From IMG/VR virus record IMGVR_UViG_3300008050_000307, positions 1 through 24,340 of that record: a stretch of 24,340 nucleotides of DNA, one strand, 5' to 3'. Shown in pieces: positions 1-7,475 of this stretch (position 1 is the first letter of the stretch; each line of letters begins with the position of its first letter). The notes under the pieces are model-generated. The model had not been told where the DNA came from and searched no databases. It saw only the letters and a program-made list of their open reading frames with translations. A program made the position numbers and the translations under genes. This stretch comes from a virus.

Positions 1-394
1 AACCACTCTCCTGGGCTGACACTGTAGAACCAAACGAGCCTTGGGAGGACTTTTTCAAGTTCGCCGTACTCTCCTCGACCTTTTGAGGTACGGTTGTCAT
101 AAAAGTTTCTATTATTTGAATCTTAGCCATATAATTTACGGCGTTCATAATATTCTTAGGCACTCCTGGCAATATCTTTTCGCAGAATACGTCGAGGCTT
201 TCCTCCATGGACGTTATCTGATCTTTTGATAATTTTGCCGTGCTTAGATCTTTGAATTTATCAAAGGTGTTTGCGAATTTCTGCAATTCAAAGAAATCTT
301 GAAACTTTAAACTGTCGTAAGATTTCATTTCATATCTTTCGCCGTCAATGTCTATAGGTATTCCTTCAGATGTTTTTGTGCTTATTTTTAACAT
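1..394 (-). CDS. Probable tail assembly chaperone, C-terminal part cut off by window edge
   Basis: The frame is open from an ATG at 394 to the left edge (131 codons, no stop), so the gene is partial. The start has a good Shine-Dalgarno (AAAGGAG) inside the last codons of the previous gene, which ends 2 bases upstream. The protein starts MLKISTKTSEG and has the hydrophilic, helical look (SYDSLKFQDFFELQKFANTF) of proteins that follow the major tail protein in siphoviruses. In those phages this slot holds the tail assembly chaperone, which keeps the tape measure soluble and is often extended by a programmed frameshift. Family assignment rests on position and general character, not on a diagnostic motif. 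The frameshift site, if any, would lie beyond position 1. Confidence 0.6.
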   Translation of the reverse strand, partial: MLKISTKTSEGIPIDIDGERYEMKSYDSLKFQDFFELQKFANTFDKFKDLSTAKLSKDQITSMEESLDVFCEKILPGVPKNIMNAVNYMAKIQIIETFMTTVPQKVEESTANLKKSSQGSFGSTVSAQESG

Positions 395-396
395 GG

Positions 397-600
397 CTAT
401 AACTCCTTTTCGTTTTTGCCTACTATATTTAATTTGATTCCGAACCCTGACAAGTCGTGGCGTAAAGTTTCTAAATCTTGCATTAGATTTTTTGCTTTAC
501 GCCTGTGGTAACGCTCCTGTTTTTTATGATCACGAGCTTCATTATAAAGGCTTTCTACAACCTTGATAATATGTACCGAGCTTTCCGACTTGTTAATCAT
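397..600 (-). CDS. Small basic coiled-coil protein of the tail module
   Basis: This 67-residue protein has no recognised family. I place the start at the ATG at 600, which overlaps the stop of the tail tube gene (TAATG), rather than an in-frame ATG at 633 that would lie inside that gene without a ribosome binding site. Translation is probably coupled to the tail tube gene. The sequence is charged and helical, with a basic middle (HKKQERYHRRKAK) followed by a leucine-spaced stretch, consistent with a short coiled coil. It sits between the major tail protein and the chaperone-like gene, so a role in tail assembly is likely but unproven. Confidence 0.7.
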   Translation of the reverse strand: MINKSESSVHIIKVVESLYNEARDHKKQERYHRRKAKNLMQDLETLRHDLSGFGIKLNIVGKNEKEL

Positions 601-1241
601 TATCCAGTTGGTTCTGCCGACTGCATAGCCCAAAGACCATACTGCTGATCTGCGCTTGCGCTTGTGTCCTGTAACGCCCTTAATGTGAACGATACCCCAG
701 CTACGTCGCCTCTTTGGAAAACAACTTCTGGGTCACTACTCATATATACCTTTCTTAGGAATAGATGAGAATTACCTGCCGCAAGTTCGGCTGAACTTGG
801 TATAGCCACTAAAATTGACCATAACTTTGCTTCGCCTTTTTCGTCGCCAAGCCAAACTCTTTTGTAACCACCACTAGACGAACCTGCCGCCGTGGTAGTT
901 GTAGTCCCGTATTTATTTGCGCCCGCCATAAATTCATTTACTTTTCCAGAGCTTCCCATATCGTGTATGGTAAATTCTACTTCGAAAGTTTCTTGATCTA
1001 TAAGCGCTTTTACTGGACCTGTTGTACCGTCTGTCCTTATTTCATTGAATGTAGTTAATTTTCTCAAAGTAACTCCACCAGTTCCAATGTCCTCTTTACC
1101 AGCACTTCCTAATTTGAAGCCACCCGTCCATGACAATCCATCTGGATCGCCATCAATGTCTGGTAGTTCGCCACCACTACCATAAGGTGCGAGGTAAACA
1201 GTACAAGGACCTGTCATAAAGGTTATAGGTGCATTTGCCAT
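600..1241 (-). CDS. Major tail (tube) protein
   Basis: The 213-residue product is rich in beta-strand-type sequence with Gly, Thr and Ser loops, as expected of a tail tube subunit. It starts MANAPITFMTGPCTVYLAPY and has the typical acidic/glycine N-terminal loop (GELPDIDGDPDG). It follows the tail terminator and precedes the chaperone-like gene, which is the standard siphovirus order. An AGGAGAAAATT leader precedes the ATG. In the virion, such subunits stack as hexameric rings to form the tail lumen through which DNA leaves. The call depends on order, size and composition; structure-based comparison would confirm it. Confidence 0.75.
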   Translation of the reverse strand: MANAPITFMTGPCTVYLAPYGSGGELPDIDGDPDGLSWTGGFKLGSAGKEDIGTGGVTLRKLTTFNEIRTDGTTGPVKALIDQETFEVEFTIHDMGSSGKVNEFMAGANKYGTTTTTAAGSSSGGYKRVWLGDEKGEAKLWSILVAIPSSAELAAGNSHLFLRKVYMSSDPEVVFQRGDVAGVSFTLRALQDTSASADQQYGLWAMQSAEPTG

Positions 1242-1251
1242 AATTTTCTCC

Positions 1252-1674
1252 TTATGTACTCATGTTTACTAAGTTATAACGAATAACATACGATGCCTGA
1301 ACAAAGGGGAAGGTCGTGTCTGGTTCTCTTAAACCAAGCGGCCCACCTTCTAGTTCTGCATTATACAAGCGTGTGTCGTTCGCATCTTTGTTTACCATTG
1401 AACTTGTGAGGGCATCGTCTATTACAATGTGAACGTCCATTGCTTGTTTCGGCGTTTCGCCATAAGCTCTAACGTCTAAACGAACTCCCCTATAGTTGGT
1501 AAAACCTACTGTGCCAAGTCCTCCAGTTGTAGCCAAAACTGCCGCCTTTTGTGGCATGGCAGATACTTGGCTTCCCGGAATCTCTTGACCAAATATTCTT
1601 GTTGATGTGTGATCGGTAACTGCCGTAACAGTTTTTAAATATGTAATTACTGCACTTAATGGGTCTTGGCTCAT
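1252..1674 (-). CDS. Tail terminator / tail completion protein
   Basis: This 140-residue protein begins with a helical N-terminus (MSQDPLSAVITYLKTVTAVT) followed by a mixed alpha/beta body with the DVHIVIDDAL stretch. This pattern and size fit tail terminator proteins of the lambda gpU / HK97 gp10-adjacent class, which cap the tail tube and join it to the head. The ATG overlaps the stop of the HK97-gp10-like gene (ATGA). A purine-rich GAGGGGG lies upstream. Position between the gp10-like gene and the tail tube gene is the strongest evidence. Confidence 0.65.
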   Translation of the reverse strand: MSQDPLSAVITYLKTVTAVTDHTSTRIFGQEIPGSQVSAMPQKAAVLATTGGLGTVGFTNYRGVRLDVRAYGETPKQAMDVHIVIDDALTSSMVNKDANDTRLYNAELEGGPLGLREPDTTFPFVQASYVIRYNLVNMST

Positions 1675-2036
1675 CTGTTACCCCCTCGTGCGAAGGCTTT
1701 TATATGATCGTCTAACTTTGGATATTCTTTATCGGCACTTGGTCTTAGGTATGGTTGTGCGTCCATATTAGATGTCCCTATTTCGACCCACAATGCATAA
1801 TTAACATCTGCTGACCCCCACGTACCACTTACTGTTCCCTGTGCGTCTGTGGACGGAAATTTAATGATTTTAATGCTATTCCTAAGTGTCCCGGTATCAA
1901 CAGGCACTACCCTCTTTGCTTGGACTACGCAATCTGCCATTGTTTTAGTCATCCCTTTTATTATGGAAGAGTTATATTGGTCAATGACTTGGTCGCCATT
2001 CCAATTAACTTCAAAGCTCCCCATTGCGTCAGGCAT
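1671..2036 (-). CDS. HK97 gp10-like head-tail joining protein
   Basis: The 121-residue product has the pattern of the HK97 gp10 family. An N-terminal helix is followed by VVQAKRVVPVDTGTLRNSIK, where the V-P-V-D-T-G-x-L-R-x-S motif is a family hallmark. The C-terminus has YALWVEIGTSNMDAQPYLRP, which matches the usual 'Y-x-x-x-V-E-x-G-T ... Q-P-x-L-x-P' ending. These proteins act at the neck. The gene overlaps its upstream neighbour by TAATG and its downstream neighbour by ATGA, so it is part of a translationally coupled neck block. I am confident of the family. Confidence 0.88.
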   Translation of the reverse strand: MPDAMGSFEVNWNGDQVIDQYNSSIIKGMTKTMADCVVQAKRVVPVDTGTLRNSIKIIKFPSTDAQGTVSGTWGSADVNYALWVEIGTSNMDAQPYLRPSADKEYPKLDDHIKAFARGGNR

Positions 2037-2401
2037 TATGTTTCACTCAACTTTCTGATTGTTAATAATTTGTGTGTTGGTCGTGTAACCATTCCCAGTA
2101 TTTCAAAAGTACCAGAAACAACTGACGTGCCTTGACCTTTGCCCACGATACTGTCGATACGGTCACTCGTAAGAATGTTTTGCGTGAATGGAATAATAAG
2201 TTTAGCAATTGTGCCACGATAATTTATTTCTCCAGTTACTTCTGCGCCAGCGTCCTCATAATAACGACAAGCGACTCCACTTGATCTAACTGCCCCACTG
2301 AAGGAAGCATTATGTCCATAGGTATCTGCCGTGCTGGTATCATCTTCAATTATTCTACATTCGTGAATAAGTCTTTGGGTTGCTATCTGTCTTACTGCCA
2401 T
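2036..2401 (-). CDS. Head closure / head-tail adaptor protein
   Basis: This 121-residue protein is probably a head-closure protein of the SPP1 gp16 / HK97 gp7 type. It has a short N-terminal helix (RQIATQRLIHECRIIED), an all-beta middle with a threonine-rich turn, and a C-terminal strand pair (VSGTFEILGMVTRPTHKLLTIRKL). It lies between the connector gene and the gp10-like gene, where such a protein is expected, and its stop overlaps the next start. No catalytic residues are expected, since the family plugs the portal after packaging. The call is mainly by position and size. Confidence 0.6.
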   Translation of the reverse strand: MAVRQIATQRLIHECRIIEDDTSTADTYGHNASFSGAVRSSGVACRYYEDAGAEVTGEINYRGTIAKLIIPFTQNILTSDRIDSIVGKGQGTSVVSGTFEILGMVTRPTHKLLTIRKLSET

Positions 2402-2414
2402 AATTCTTTAGCCC

Positions 2415-2984
2415 TCATGCGAACACAAAGCCTGTGTTATCAAGTGTTCCTAATATCCTTCGCCTTTCTTTTTCATAGTCAGGATAACTGGCACTAATTT
2501 CGCCGATTGTTTCTGATGTTACTGCGTTATAACTTAAAGCTAATTTCACTAGGTCAATCAGAACTCGGCGGCGACTCGCTCTATCGTCATAAGGTGCATA
2601 AGTAACCGTGACTATATCTTTCCAGTGAGTTCTTGCGTTATCCCCAGTCGCTAATCTTCTAAGTTGTTTACCGTTCCAAAGTTCGTAATCATTTGCACTA
2701 AGGGTGGTATCGGTAGTTCCATATCTCGTTGAAACGGTTTCCACTACTGAAGTTACGCTTGCCACTTCCCTTGCTAAATTTATAAAACTTGCCCCTAGTG
2801 GTGTAAATTTTTCACTGACACTGGCGGCCGAACTATCGGAACTTGCGTGCGCACCATGTATTTTTACCATGGACTCCTCTTCGGCATCCATGATTCTTTG
2901 AAGGCTTGCAGTTGCCAAGTCTGTTTCGACGTGCGTAAGCATTTCAGTTGTCGTCATAAGATTTGCTGAATATTCAGTTGGCAC
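2415..2984 (-). CDS. Head-tail connector (adaptor) protein
   Basis: The 189-residue product is largely helical. It contains HVETDLATASLQRIMDAEEE, then a serine-rich loop, then VTVTYAPYDDRASRRRVLIDLVKLALSY. This last part resembles HK97 gp6 / SPP1 gp15 connectors, which dock below the portal. The start is a GTG at 2984 with an AGGAG seven bases upstream. It is the first gene of the neck block after the capsid genes. Assignment is by pattern and location; no single diagnostic motif is present. Confidence 0.6.
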   Translation of the reverse strand: MPTEYSANLMTTTEMLTHVETDLATASLQRIMDAEEESMVKIHGAHASSDSSAASVSEKFTPLGASFINLAREVASVTSVVETVSTRYGTTDTTLSANDYELWNGKQLRRLATGDNARTHWKDIVTVTYAPYDDRASRRRVLIDLVKLALSYNAVTSETIGEISASYPDYEKERRRILGTLDNTGFVFA

Positions 2985-2994
2985 TTACTTTCTC

Positions 2995-3294
2995 CTATCC
3001 GATTGTTTCAATATCATTCATGTCGTCGAAGTAGTGAATATTTACAACTCCACTTGTGCTGGTGTCCCTAATAAAACTCGCATTAGAAATACTTTCTCTA
3101 CCTGTAACTCTATGAACTTTATCTTTCTTTAATAAAATTCCGTTGGTTGCAGTAGCAGTTGTGCCATCAGTAGTTATTCTAATGTCTGCCGTTTCTAAAC
3201 TAAATACTGCTTTAGTGGCTTCAATTCCTGACGGTACGGTAAACCCTAGGGCCGTATCTGCGACGGTTAGGTTTAGTTGTTTTTTAATTGCCAT
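2995..3294 (-). CDS. Small beta-rich structural protein of the capsid region
   Basis: I do not recognise a family for this 99-residue protein. It reads as alternating strands (KQLNLTVADTALGFTVPSG ... AVFSLETADIRITTDGTTAT) and ends in an acidic tail (YFDDMNDIETIG). The start has an AGGAG with good spacing. It lies between the capsid/decoration genes and the connector. A minor capsid, decoration or head-fibre role would fit its composition, but only the location supports this. Confidence 0.6.
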   Translation of the reverse strand: MAIKKQLNLTVADTALGFTVPSGIEATKAVFSLETADIRITTDGTTATATNGILLKKDKVHRVTGRESISNASFIRDTSTSGVVNIHYFDDMNDIETIG

Positions 3295-3317
3295 GAGATT
3301 CTCCTATAAGTTTCTAT

Positions 3318-3683
3318 CTAATTGTTTTCGTAATTGATTAATGGGTTTCCATTTTGTGGACTTTTAGGTGGTCTGCCACGTTTCTTTTTAGAGCCAGGAG
3401 AAGGAATTGCCTTGTCCTCCACTATTTTTTCCTCCGTTATGGTAAGCCCGGATTGGTCGTCAGATTCTTTTTCTTTCGATTGAGATTCTTTTTCGTCGTC
3501 ATTTATTGTGTCATCTCTGCTTGCAGAGCTAGAATCCCCAGATGAATCCAAACCATATTTTTTAGCTTCAGGTTCATCTAAAGTTCCACCCTCGCCAACA
3601 AGCAACGAAACGCCTTTTAGTTCGTCGTCAGTAACTTTGCCGTCGGCGTCTAAATATAAGCGCTTTTTACTTATGTACTCCAT
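3318..3683 (-). CDS. Acidic, disordered protein with C-terminal AT-hook-like motif
   Basis: This 121-residue protein has a short ordered N-terminus (MEYISKKRLYLDADGKVTDD), then about 60 residues of Ser, Asp, Glu and Lys that are probably disordered. Near the end is KKRGRPPKSPQNGNP, whose G-R-P core flanked by basic residues is the classical AT-hook that binds the minor groove of AT-rich DNA. The family is unknown. The AGGAGG lies about 11 bases before the ATG, slightly long. A 9-bp hairpin lies just upstream of the ribosome binding site. In the capsid region such a protein might contact packaged DNA, but this is inference. Confidence 0.65.
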   Translation of the reverse strand: MEYISKKRLYLDADGKVTDDELKGVSLLVGEGGTLDEPEAKKYGLDSSGDSSSASRDDTINDDEKESQSKEKESDDQSGLTITEEKIVEDKAIPSPGSKKKRGRPPKSPQNGNPLINYENN

Positions 3684-3706
3684 ATGTAATGTGTCCTCCT
3701 GTCATA

Positions 3707-3740
3707 GGCGAGGTGCAAGCGTCCCTTCAAACACCTCGCC
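3707..3740 (-). promoter_or_regulatory. RNA hairpin ahead of the acidic protein gene
   Basis: A perfect 9-bp inverted repeat, GGCGAGGTG and CACCTCGCC, with a 16-base loop lies in the 78-base gap between the decoration-like gene and the acidic protein gene. In the transcript it would end just before the AGGAGG of the downstream gene. No T-run follows, so a complete intrinsic terminator is unlikely. It may protect the 3' end of the abundant upstream message or lower downstream expression. Confidence 0.5.
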
Positions 3741-3761
3741 ATAGACTATTCAATTGTTTTC

Positions 3762-4568
3762 TTAATCAATACTTAAATCGATTAACTGGTAGTCGGTTGC
3801 CACGGCGGCAATTCCAATTGCAGTTCCTATCGGTTCTGTGTCTTGGTTTGCTGATGTGTCGAATAAGTCTGCTCCACCGCTTTCGCCTGAAGCTTGGCTT
3901 ACTTTCATACCGTCGCCAACTACTCCTACTGCCGCCCCAGCCAAAACTGCCGCATACCCACTGGTTTGTAACCAGAAATAGTAATTCGCAGTAATCGGCA
4001 TTGTGCTTACGCCTAGAGGTCTGCCCAGTCTAGTTCCGTCGCCATCAATGATTGCGACATTATAGTACGGGTTATAAACAAGACCCACTAAGCTACCAGT
4101 AGTTGTAGCAGTTGCAGTTCCTTGTGATTCATCTAATGTGAATACACAGGTTGCGTCGTCCGAAGCGTCATGGGCTGGGTGGGATTTTATTCTATACATC
4201 TCACCTTGCCCTCCTCCGTCATTTATGTAGATGTAGCCATCTGCATATTGGTTTTCAGTTAAGTCGGTTGTTGGTACTTCTAAACTTAAGGTGGTGCTAC
4301 CAGCAGAAGTTGAGCCCGTGCATGGAACGTCCATATCGTGCGCTCCCACCATTGCTTCCCCTTCTACTATCTGCCCACCTGTAGTTATTGCCGCCGAAGA
4401 GTTCTTAGCGTACCTGAATTTTCTACCATCTGGTGTCATTCCAATAGTACCTAATGCAAACTCCTGGGCCGCTGTTTCTACTTTTTCATCCCCGAAATTC
4501 AGGTTCTGAATAAAACCAGCACCAGCACCTCGGATTGAATTAATTTCGGTAGTTTTAATTACTGCCAT
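3762..4568 (-). CDS. Probable capsid decoration / structural protein
   Basis: The 268-residue protein directly follows the major capsid gene and has one of the strongest ribosome binding sites in the window (AAGGAGG), suggesting high expression. It is Gly/Ala/Thr-rich with many predicted strands. It includes a GGQIVEGEAM segment, a central YINDGGGQGEMYRIKS turn region and a C-terminal Ala/Gly beta region (YAAVLAGAAVGVVGDGMKVS; IGIAAVATDYQLIDLSID). The ending resembles small DUF2190-type decoration proteins, here preceded by a larger domain. Function as decoration or minor coat protein is inferred from place, composition and expression signals. Confidence 0.6.
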   Translation of the reverse strand: MAVIKTTEINSIRGAGAGFIQNLNFGDEKVETAAQEFALGTIGMTPDGRKFRYAKNSSAAITTGGQIVEGEAMVGAHDMDVPCTGSTSAGSTTLSLEVPTTDLTENQYADGYIYINDGGGQGEMYRIKSHPAHDASDDATCVFTLDESQGTATATTTGSLVGLVYNPYYNVAIIDGDGTRLGRPLGVSTMPITANYYFWLQTSGYAAVLAGAAVGVVGDGMKVSQASGESGGADLFDTSANQDTEPIGTAIGIAAVATDYQLIDLSID

Positions 4569-4585
4569 TTAATTTATCCTCCTTC

Positions 4586-5833
4586 TTATATACCAGTTAC
4601 GGTACAGAATGCTGTTGCCCTGTAAACTGCTAAGGCGGCTCTCATGTCTGCCCTAACTGCTTGCTTGCCTTTTATAAAGTAGTCACTGTGACTGTTTGAA
4701 ACTTGAATCTCCACGCCTCTTCTTAACCAAAGTTGCGAGTACCCTCTAAACGCTCCAACCAATCCTGTGTTTTCGGTTTCACTTGTAGTTTGAACTACTG
4801 GAAGTCCCCAAATTCTTTCAGGACCTGCGTCAGCCGGGTTACCCCAGATGTATAGTCCGTCAGATGTTTGAAGCAATCTTATAGACTGCCAATCGTTAGG
4901 GTGCAAAATCACAGTGTCTGGTTCTGCCGCCCCTGTAGTTCTTACGGTAGTAATTGCTTTGTGTATAGCGTCAGGCGTTGAATCCGAACCTTTGGCTTGT
5001 GTAGAAATACCAGAAGTATTTAGTACACCTCTAAGGTTTGGAGCTGATCCGTTCCCAGCTAATAATTGCTGGTCTAATCTTTGCTGAAGCATGAATCCAA
5101 GTCTGTTATCAATGTAACTAGATACTTGGGCTACGTCCTCAAGTTGTTCGTCAGTCACTGGCAAGAATACTGCCACCTTTCTAACTGTGCTTGAAGTTTC
5201 GGTTAACGCTAAAGCGGCCTCACCGTACTGCGCCGCCTCTGCGGCTTCTGCCGCATTGTTTGTTAGTGTGCTTTCTAGCATCCATGTTACTGCAGAATTT
5301 GTAGTAGTCCCTGAAGGTATTACATCTGCAACTCTTAATGGAAACTGTGCCGAATCAATTGTCAGACCAGTTCTCACTGTAGGTGGAGCCCACCCAGCAG
5401 ATGTTGTAAAGTCTGTTTTGATTAGAACGTTCGGGTCGAGGTCTAATGTAGTGGCTTCGCCCACACCTCCACTTATTGAGGAGTATGCTTTTGAATCTAC
5501 GAACATTTGACCAACCGATTTATGACCAACTGGCTCAACATCTGGTTGAACCATTTTGATTTCTGGTTGTGCCTTTTCAGCTTCGTAGTTTCTTATTTTT
5601 TCGTCAATTTTATTGACATCTTTTAGTTCTTCTATTTGTTTAACAACGTCATCGAGTTCTTTAGATTGTTTCTGTACAAACTCAACTTTTGTAGCATTGT
5701 CGCCTTCGACGTGCTTAACTTTAGAAAAGTCTCTTTCAGTTCCAGCTTCATCTAAAACGATTTTAATTTCGTCCCTTAGATAATCAGCTCTCCCTGTAAG
5801 CTTTTTCAACTTTGCATTAGTTGTATCGCTCAT
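4586..5833 (-). CDS. Major capsid protein, HK97 fold with N-terminal delta domain
   Basis: The 415-residue product has an N-terminal charged coiled coil (about residues 5-95), which matches the scaffolding delta domain of HK97-type coats. It is followed from about residue 105 by the coat domain. Recognisable coat features are the segment with DVIPSGTTTNSAVTW, the long-helix region FLPVTDEQLEDVAQVSSYID followed by a glutamine-rich helix, and GSAPNLRGVLNTSG. The delta domain would be removed by the protease encoded just upstream, whose stop overlaps this ATG (ATGA). AAGGAGGG precedes the start. Gene order protease-coat agrees with the family. Confidence 0.93.
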   Translation of the reverse strand: MSDTTNAKLKKLTGRADYLRDEIKIVLDEAGTERDFSKVKHVEGDNATKVEFVQKQSKELDDVVKQIEELKDVNKIDEKIRNYEAEKAQPEIKMVQPDVEPVGHKSVGQMFVDSKAYSSISGGVGEATTLDLDPNVLIKTDFTTSAGWAPPTVRTGLTIDSAQFPLRVADVIPSGTTTNSAVTWMLESTLTNNAAEAAEAAQYGEAALALTETSSTVRKVAVFLPVTDEQLEDVAQVSSYIDNRLGFMLQQRLDQQLLAGNGSAPNLRGVLNTSGISTQAKGSDSTPDAIHKAITTVRTTGAAEPDTVILHPNDWQSIRLLQTSDGLYIWGNPADAGPERIWGLPVVQTTSETENTGLVGAFRGYSQLWLRRGVEIQVSNSHSDYFIKGKQAVRADMRAALAVYRATAFCTVTGI

Positions 5834-6606
5834 GAATCCCTCCTTTTTAGGTCATTCATTTTTAGGTTGTTTTTTATTAAGTCATGTTGTAGTTGATCCA
5901 CAACATTTCCGTAGTCGTCCGACTTGCCCTCTAGTAGCTGGTCAAATTTAGATTTGAGTTTTGCCACCCTATCTGCTATTTGAGCTATGCTTTCCAAAGA
6001 TTGCTCGCCGATTTGTCTACCTTCTTTTGCTCTTAGGTCTGCAAGAGATCTAGAACGTTCAACCAAAGCGTCGACGGTATCAAGAACCTCGGTGCAATGA
6101 TCAGCAAAAGTTTTATTGTTTGCGTGTTTGATTGCTACTGTTTCAGTTAATGGATTCGCACCTCGTAGCACAGGCGAAACCTCGAATATATCTACTTTAG
6201 TTATTTCTCTGGTTTTTCTGCCGTTATATAGTTCTGGGTCGGCATCATTCATTTCTTGCGCAATAAAACCCCATGACCATTCTTGATCTTGCCCCATATT
6301 TCTTACGGTTTTATATGCTTCGTTGCCAGCTTGGGTGTCCATAAAGAATTTACCCTTTAGTGTGGCTTTATTAGAATCGACAAAGACTTGACCTTTGCCT
6401 ACAGTCTTGCTCCAGTCGTGTCCCCACGCAATTGCCACCTTTGATTCGTTTGCGATTGCGTTAGGCATGATAACGTCGCCGTCATGATCCCGAACACCAA
6501 AGACAGAAAATACTGCTTCTATCTCACCTGTAGGTTGCCCGTCTGTGCCGTCTTTAAATATTATTTCTGGTTTTTGTAATGACTTGCTCTCAAGATTGCC
6601 GTCCAT
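5830..6606 (-). CDS. Prohead maturation protease with C-terminal coiled coil
   Basis: This 258-residue protein belongs to the HK97-type prohead serine protease family. It has the N-terminal core VFSVFGVRDHDGDVIMPNA, the catalytic His in AIAWGHDW (H63), the nucleophile region EWSWGF (S111), and VDIFEVSPVLRGANPLT around residues 138-154. The last 90 residues are a charged coiled coil, which may serve as a scaffold segment. The enzyme cleaves the coat delta domains inside the procapsid. AGGAG precedes the ATG. Its stop overlaps the coat gene start, coupling their translation. Confidence 0.9.
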   Translation of the reverse strand: MDGNLESKSLQKPEIIFKDGTDGQPTGEIEAVFSVFGVRDHDGDVIMPNAIANESKVAIAWGHDWSKTVGKGQVFVDSNKATLKGKFFMDTQAGNEAYKTVRNMGQDQEWSWGFIAQEMNDADPELYNGRKTREITKVDIFEVSPVLRGANPLTETVAIKHANNKTFADHCTEVLDTVDALVERSRSLADLRAKEGRQIGEQSLESIAQIADRVAKLKSKFDQLLEGKSDDYGNVVDQLQHDLIKNNLKMNDLKRRDS

Positions 6607-6677
6607 TTAAAACTCCTATGTTTATTAATGGGTACACAAAGCAAGGTACACGATATGCTTTTTATAATAACACGTTT

Positions 6678-6797
6678 TTATTCGGCTTGCTTTACGACAA
6701 TTTGCTTGCACCTTTGACACTTTAATGACCAAGGACGAGTAACCTCATATGCCAACATTTTATTACAATATGGACAACGTGGCTCTTTGTCGGTCAT
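6678..6797 (-). CDS. Com-like zinc ribbon mini-protein
   Basis: A 39-residue protein starts at an ATG that overlaps the stop of the four-cysteine protein gene (ATGA) and ends with TAA at 6678-6680. Its sequence begins MTDKEPRCPYCNKML and ends with LKCQRCKQIVVKQAE. Two CxxC pairs (C8/C11 and C27/C30) form a zinc ribbon. Size and pattern (RCxxCNKML ... I/LKCxRCK) closely resemble the Com family, known from phage Mu, where Com is an RNA-binding activator of translation of the DNA-modification gene mom. No mom gene is seen here; the next gene is the prohead protease. The family call is from memory of the pattern. Confidence 0.8.
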   Translation of the reverse strand: MTDKEPRCPYCNKMLAYEVTRPWSLKCQRCKQIVVKQAE

Positions 6798-7189
6798 TTT
6801 GCTTCCCTTTTCGGCCGCAAACCAGGCTCTTTATCTGACGACGAAGGGGCTTCTGGTAGTTCTTTTTTGGTAGCTTCATTTGACGACGAAGAGCTAACTT
6901 CCCCCGGTTTTAGGTTTGGCGGCAGGTTCCTCCTAGGAGATTCCCAGTCGTCAGGGTCAGCGGGTAATTCTCCTGGTAGATAATTCAGGGGATCAATCGA
7001 CCTCCATGATTCGCACCAGTAATTTATCGCTACAAATTCAAGCCATTTGTGACAATATCCTCCGTCCATAAAATAACAATTTCCACACCTCTGCCCTCCT
7101 GGCACTGAAACGCCTAAATCGTTTGGTGCAGTTGCTGGCACATAACTATTTGGCAAATTGCCATATCTATAAAAGGAAGGTTGCGTCAT
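6794..7189 (-). CDS. Four-cysteine (HiPIP-like) protein with disordered tail
   Basis: This 131-residue protein has four cysteines in residues 35-59 arranged C-x2-C-x7-C-x12-C (RCGNCYFMDGGYC ... NYWCESW). This spacing, with aromatic residues next to the cysteines, resembles the high-potential iron-sulfur protein motif; a structural zinc site is the alternative. The remainder is proline-rich and then Ser/Glu/Lys-rich (SSSSSNEATKKELPEAPSSS), probably disordered. It lies between a membrane protein gene and the Com-like gene, with ATGA overlaps on both sides. No function is established; similar small cysteine proteins are seen near phage capsid genes. Confidence 0.75.
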   Translation of the reverse strand: MTQPSFYRYGNLPNSYVPATAPNDLGVSVPGGQRCGNCYFMDGGYCHKWLEFVAINYWCESWRSIDPLNYLPGELPADPDDWESPRRNLPPNLKPGEVSSSSSNEATKKELPEAPSSSDKEPGLRPKREAK

Positions 7190-7467
7190 CTTATTGCTGA
7201 ATCTAATGCATCTAATGTCTTTTCTATATAATTCAACTTAGTGGATGTTACGTCTAGTAATCCTCTTAATTCAATAATCCCTGTTACACCTGAGTTTTGC
7301 TTAACTTCTTTCACTTCGGCTTGGAGGATTTCAATATCCTGTTGCATTGTGGCTATGTTGGTTTGCAAAGTAACATAAGTACCTATGATTGCTACTAATG
7401 TGGTCAATACGAATAATACTGAGCCGAATGTGATATTGTATTTAGTTTTTCCTATTTGTACGTCCAT
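7186..7467 (-). CDS. Single-pass membrane protein with coiled coil
   Basis: The 93-residue protein has one clear transmembrane segment, about residues 16-35 (FGSVLFVLTTLVAIIGTYVT). A heptad-like coiled coil follows (ATMQQDIEILQAEVKEVKQN), then a second helical stretch. The short N-terminus would be inside and the long C-terminal helix outside, or the reverse; the sequence does not settle this. The layout is compatible with a holin- or spanin-like accessory protein, or a haemolysin-XhlA-type protein, but no endolysin is present beside it. It sits between the portal gene and the four-cysteine gene. AGGAG precedes the ATG. Confidence 0.7.
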   Translation of the reverse strand: MDVQIGKTKYNITFGSVLFVLTTLVAIIGTYVTLQTNIATMQQDIEILQAEVKEVKQNSGVTGIIELRGLLDVTSTKLNYIEKTLDALDSAIR

Positions 7468-7475
7468 AATTTCTC

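Noticed and set aside
5187-5510. Plus-strand 107-codon frame opposite the major capsid gene
   Set aside because: It is an antisense shadow of a highly constrained coat gene and lacks a start signal.
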